A stretch of DNA of 33,430 nt, taken from NCBI GenBank assembly GCA_011390345.1, contig JAABSP010000057.1, forward strand, positions 1 through 33,430. The letters are read 5' to 3'. Both the position numbers and the translations under genes were made by a program. The stretch comes from Desulfobacteraceae bacterium. GTDB taxonomy: Bacteria > Desulfobacterota > Desulfobacteria > Desulfobacterales > JAABSP01. Numbering within the stretch: the first letter of the stretch is position 1; every line of letters starts with the position of its first letter. Positions 31,271 to 33,430 of the stretch are shown here, in pieces. The notes under the pieces are model-generated. The model searched no databases. It was not told the DNA's origin and saw only the letters and a program-made list of their open reading frames with translations.

Positions 31271-33430
31271 CTAGTAGGTTGTCACCTCCCGCCACAGGGT
31301 TCGATTGCTGGAGCCGAATCGTTTCCCTCTCACCCGGTTGTTCATCTGGCCGCTGCCGATGATGTCGATATCGCCCGATGGCTTTCTGGCAAAGATATGC
31401 TCATCATAGATGACCGGGGTGACATTGACATTGTCGTTGACGCTGACCGTCTCCGGGCTGGGCGCGGCCGGGTCGTTCGTCTCCTCCAGTGTCATATCCA
31501 TCGAATAGACGCTCCCGGTGGCCGCGTCTGCCTGGAATCCCTCACACGGGTCTTCGGTCTCGGCCGTGGTGCTGCCGAAATAGATCTTTCCGGCCGATGC
31601 GAACGCGGATGCCCATATCCGCTCTCCGGCCGGCATCTCATAGAACCATTCAAGGTCTGCGCCTTCGCAGGTTCCTTTGTCGCTCTTGTCGGTATAGGCC
31701 AGGAAGTGGTACTTGGTATTCCCGACATTGATATCCTCATTCGCATAGGGGCTGTCGCCGGTTCCGAAGAAGATCCTGATCTGGTAGTCCGTCGAGCCGT
31801 TTAGGTTGTATTCATTGTCCACGATGACCGCGGGAGAGCCGTAGATGGCATGACCTCTGTCCCCTTCGGCAATCTCCTGCTCCTCATCCCCGAGATCATA
31901 GTTGAAGTCCCCGTTGATCACGCATTCGGTCACGGTTCCGGGGGTTTCGGCCTCGGGATCATCCGGCAGGGTCACTTTATAGAGGTTTCCCTTGTCTGTG
32001 CCGACATAGAGCCGGTCGATAAAGCCGTTGAAATCGGAATCGACCATCGCGGGCTGGCCGCTGATGACCCCTCCGATACCCGCGGAGTCGGAATCCAGAT
32101 CTATTTGGGTGATGGGGCTGCCGAGGTCAACCGGCAGAGAGATGGGCGTTCCGGTTCCGATGTCGATCATGAAGATGGAGGGGTATTGATCATCAGCCAC
32201 CTCTCCGGAGACGAAGAAGGCCGCCCATTTCGGGTTTCCGTCCGCATCCACTACCGGGCCCACCGCGGCTACCGCGGCTGACGAGCGGCTTCTGAAGAGA
32301 TCGGGATCGGTATATTCCCACATGAAAGCGGGGTTTTCCGGGTCCGTGACATCGAGGCAGAAGATCGAATCCCCGCCGTTTCCGAGAGCAGAGAGGACAA
32401 CCGTGCGCCATGCGCCGTCGGAATAGACATCCACGATGGTGGGCGAGGCATCCACAAATGCCTGATCCTCCTCCTTCAGCAGGTTGTTCTTCATCTTCGA
32501 CAGGAGGCTTGCAGGAATGAATGCCCAGAGTTCGTTTCCGGTTCCGTAATTGGGAACGCCTGCGTCATTCATCAGGAAGTATCCCCGATGTTCTTTGACA
32601 TTCGTATCCGGATTGTCGCCCCAGCGGAACTCTCCCGCATCAAATGCATGGAGCATGCCGTTTCTGGAGCCGACATAAATGACTGTGGGCCGTTTCTGCC
32701 GGGTGTCTTGAAGCAAATTGTCATCATCTGCCGGCTCACCGCGGAAGGTCATATAGGAATCCTTAAGATCTGTCGGGATATCGTCTCCGTAATACCAGTC
32801 CGGAATGCCGGGCGGTACCTGGAGTGCAGGGCTTGAATGATCGATGGGACCCAGAGGCCATGCCTTTTCGGTGACGCCGTCGGTCTTATAGCCGCGCACC
32901 CATTTGATCAGCAGATTTCTGTCAGAATCATCGATGGCTCCGTCCCCGTTGATGTCGCCATTGGAACCGGGGTACCGGTGGTTCAGGCCCAGCATGTCCT
33001 TTGTTATGGTGTCATTGTCGGCAGCAAAGCTCTGCAGGGCCGATGCGCCGGTAAAGGAGAGGGTGACATAGCTTGCGCTGGCATCGAAGACCGCATCGGC
33101 CGGCGGGGCTTCGCTCACCCGGAGTTCGAACGCGCCGGTGAACCGGTTGATGGAACCGATGCCGTTCTTGTCTCCTACCAGTTCCGTGGTGTATTTGTCC
33201 CGGAAGATCTCGATCTGGCCGTCGATGTCGAGGAGTATCCGCAGGGTTCCGGCCGCAAGTTCGCCGTTGGCCAGGGTTCCGGTGAAGACTTTGGTGTTGC
33301 TCACATGGCTCAGGGTGATGTCTGCGGTTCCCTCTTCCACATAGGTCTCTGTCACTGCCGGAAAATAGATGTTTCGGTCATCTACAGCCATATCCGCGAG
33401 CTGCTGGCCCGCGTCCCAGACTTCGCTTGT
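31271..33430 (-). CDS. PilY1-like pilus/adhesin protein, C-terminal part (5' end outside window)
   Basis: The frame is open at the right edge (SEVWDAGQQLADM precedes the internal Met at 33391), so the N-terminus lies beyond the window; about 719 residues are visible. The last 500 form a PilY1-type beta-propeller (PTVIYVGSRNGMLHAFDAGE, NELWAFIPASLLSKM, AWRTVVLSALGNGGDSIFCLDVT). It also has a calcium-loop-like segment, DSDFNGFIDRLYVGTDKGNLYKV. Ahead of the propeller is a dockerin/EF-hand-like motif, NGDINGDGAIDDSDRNLLIKW, inserted in the region before DHSSP. PilY1 proteins sit at type IV pilus tips, control retraction and surface sensing, and bind Ca2+. Other pilus genes would be expected to the right, outside the window. 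Confidence 0.85.
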   Translation of the reverse strand, partial: TSEVWDAGQQLADMAVDDRNIYFPAVTETYVEEGTADITLSHVSNTKVFTGTLANGELAAGTLRILLDIDGQIEIFRDKYTTELVGDKNGIGSINRFTGAFELRVSEAPPADAVFDASASYVTLSFTGASALQSFAADNDTITKDMLGLNHRYPGSNGDINGDGAIDDSDRNLLIKWVRGYKTDGVTEKAWPLGPIDHSSPALQVPPGIPDWYYGDDIPTDLKDSYMTFRGEPADDDNLLQDTRQKRPTVIYVGSRNGMLHAFDAGEFRWGDNPDTNVKEHRGYFLMNDAGVPNYGTGNELWAFIPASLLSKMKNNLLKEEDQAFVDASPTIVDVYSDGAWRTVVLSALGNGGDSIFCLDVTDPENPAFMWEYTDPDLFRSRSSAAVAAVGPVVDADGNPKWAAFFVSGEVADDQYPSIFMIDIGTGTPISLPVDLGSPITQIDLDSDSAGIGGVISGQPAMVDSDFNGFIDRLYVGTDKGNLYKVTLPDDPEAETPGTVTECVINGDFNYDLGDEEQEIAEGDRGHAIYGSPAVIVDNEYNLNGSTDYQIRIFFGTGDSPYANEDINVGNTKYHFLAYTDKSDKGTCEGADLEWFYEMPAGERIWASAFASAGKIYFGSTTAETEDPCEGFQADAATGSVYSMDMTLEETNDPAAPSPETVSVNDNVNVTPVIYDEHIFARKPSGDIDIIGSGQMNNRVRGKRFGSSNRTLWREVTTY

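Overview
The window is about 33 kb of bacterial chromosome. The backbone is GC-rich and compactly organised. It carries FeoAB iron uptake, an FmdE-type protein fused to a molybdopterin-binding domain, a PilY1-like pilus protein, DUF1186/SEC-C, PilZ, cNMP/DUF4388 and several lipoproteins. This gene content resembles sulfate-reducing Desulfobacterota (Desulfobacteraceae-like). That placement rests on gene content only, since there is no rRNA or phylogenetic marker here.

Left end (1-6.6 kb): a plastic accessory region. Two paralogous host blocks (NERD-domain gene tail, intergenic repeat, small DxxRQKQRKW-type ORF) flank a visibly AT-rich type II restriction-modification island. The island holds an HTH-fused C5 methyltransferase (+), converging on an overlapping C-protein/restriction-endonuclease pair (-). 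Upstream of C lies a two-box operator of the Esp1396I/PvuII type, and a near-identical half-operator covers the -10 and start codon of the methyltransferase. The right-hand NERD gene lacks its N-terminus, where it abuts the island, and is also frameshifted by a 14-bp tandem duplication. A Phd-type antitoxin with an internally deleted PIN toxin sits between copies of an intergenic repeat that occurs four times in the first 6.6 kb.

Middle (4.9-18.5 kb): DUF1186/SEC-C protein, a membrane-anchored unknown, COG2509 FAD dehydrogenase, a Nudix hydrolase with an interrupted Nudix box, and YihY/BrkB with a small upstream ORF. These are followed by a 687-aa membrane protein with a histone-like N-terminus and a 4 x 108-bp tandem repeat, a YfbK-type VWA lipoprotein, a second antitoxin with a broken PIN toxin, and a HAL2/CysQ-like nucleotidase.

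Envelope locus (16.4-24.2 kb, minus strand): a thioester-containing bacterial alpha-2-macroglobulin, a VWA lipoprotein and a cNMP-binding/DUF4388 protein form a tight operon. A PilZ protein and a dodecin lie upstream on the same strand. No pbpC is seen with the macroglobulin.

Right end (24.2-33.4 kb): a structured intergenic segment, a small conserved ORF plus an OmpA-family lipoprotein, then a DtxR-type regulator divergent from feoA-feoB-Cys-rich protein across a palindromic operator. Next come the FmdE/molybdopterin-binding fusion, an orphan HigA-like antitoxin, and the 3' part of a PilY1-like gene with a dockerin-like repeat that runs off the right edge. Three antitoxin genes are present and no intact toxin gene was found.
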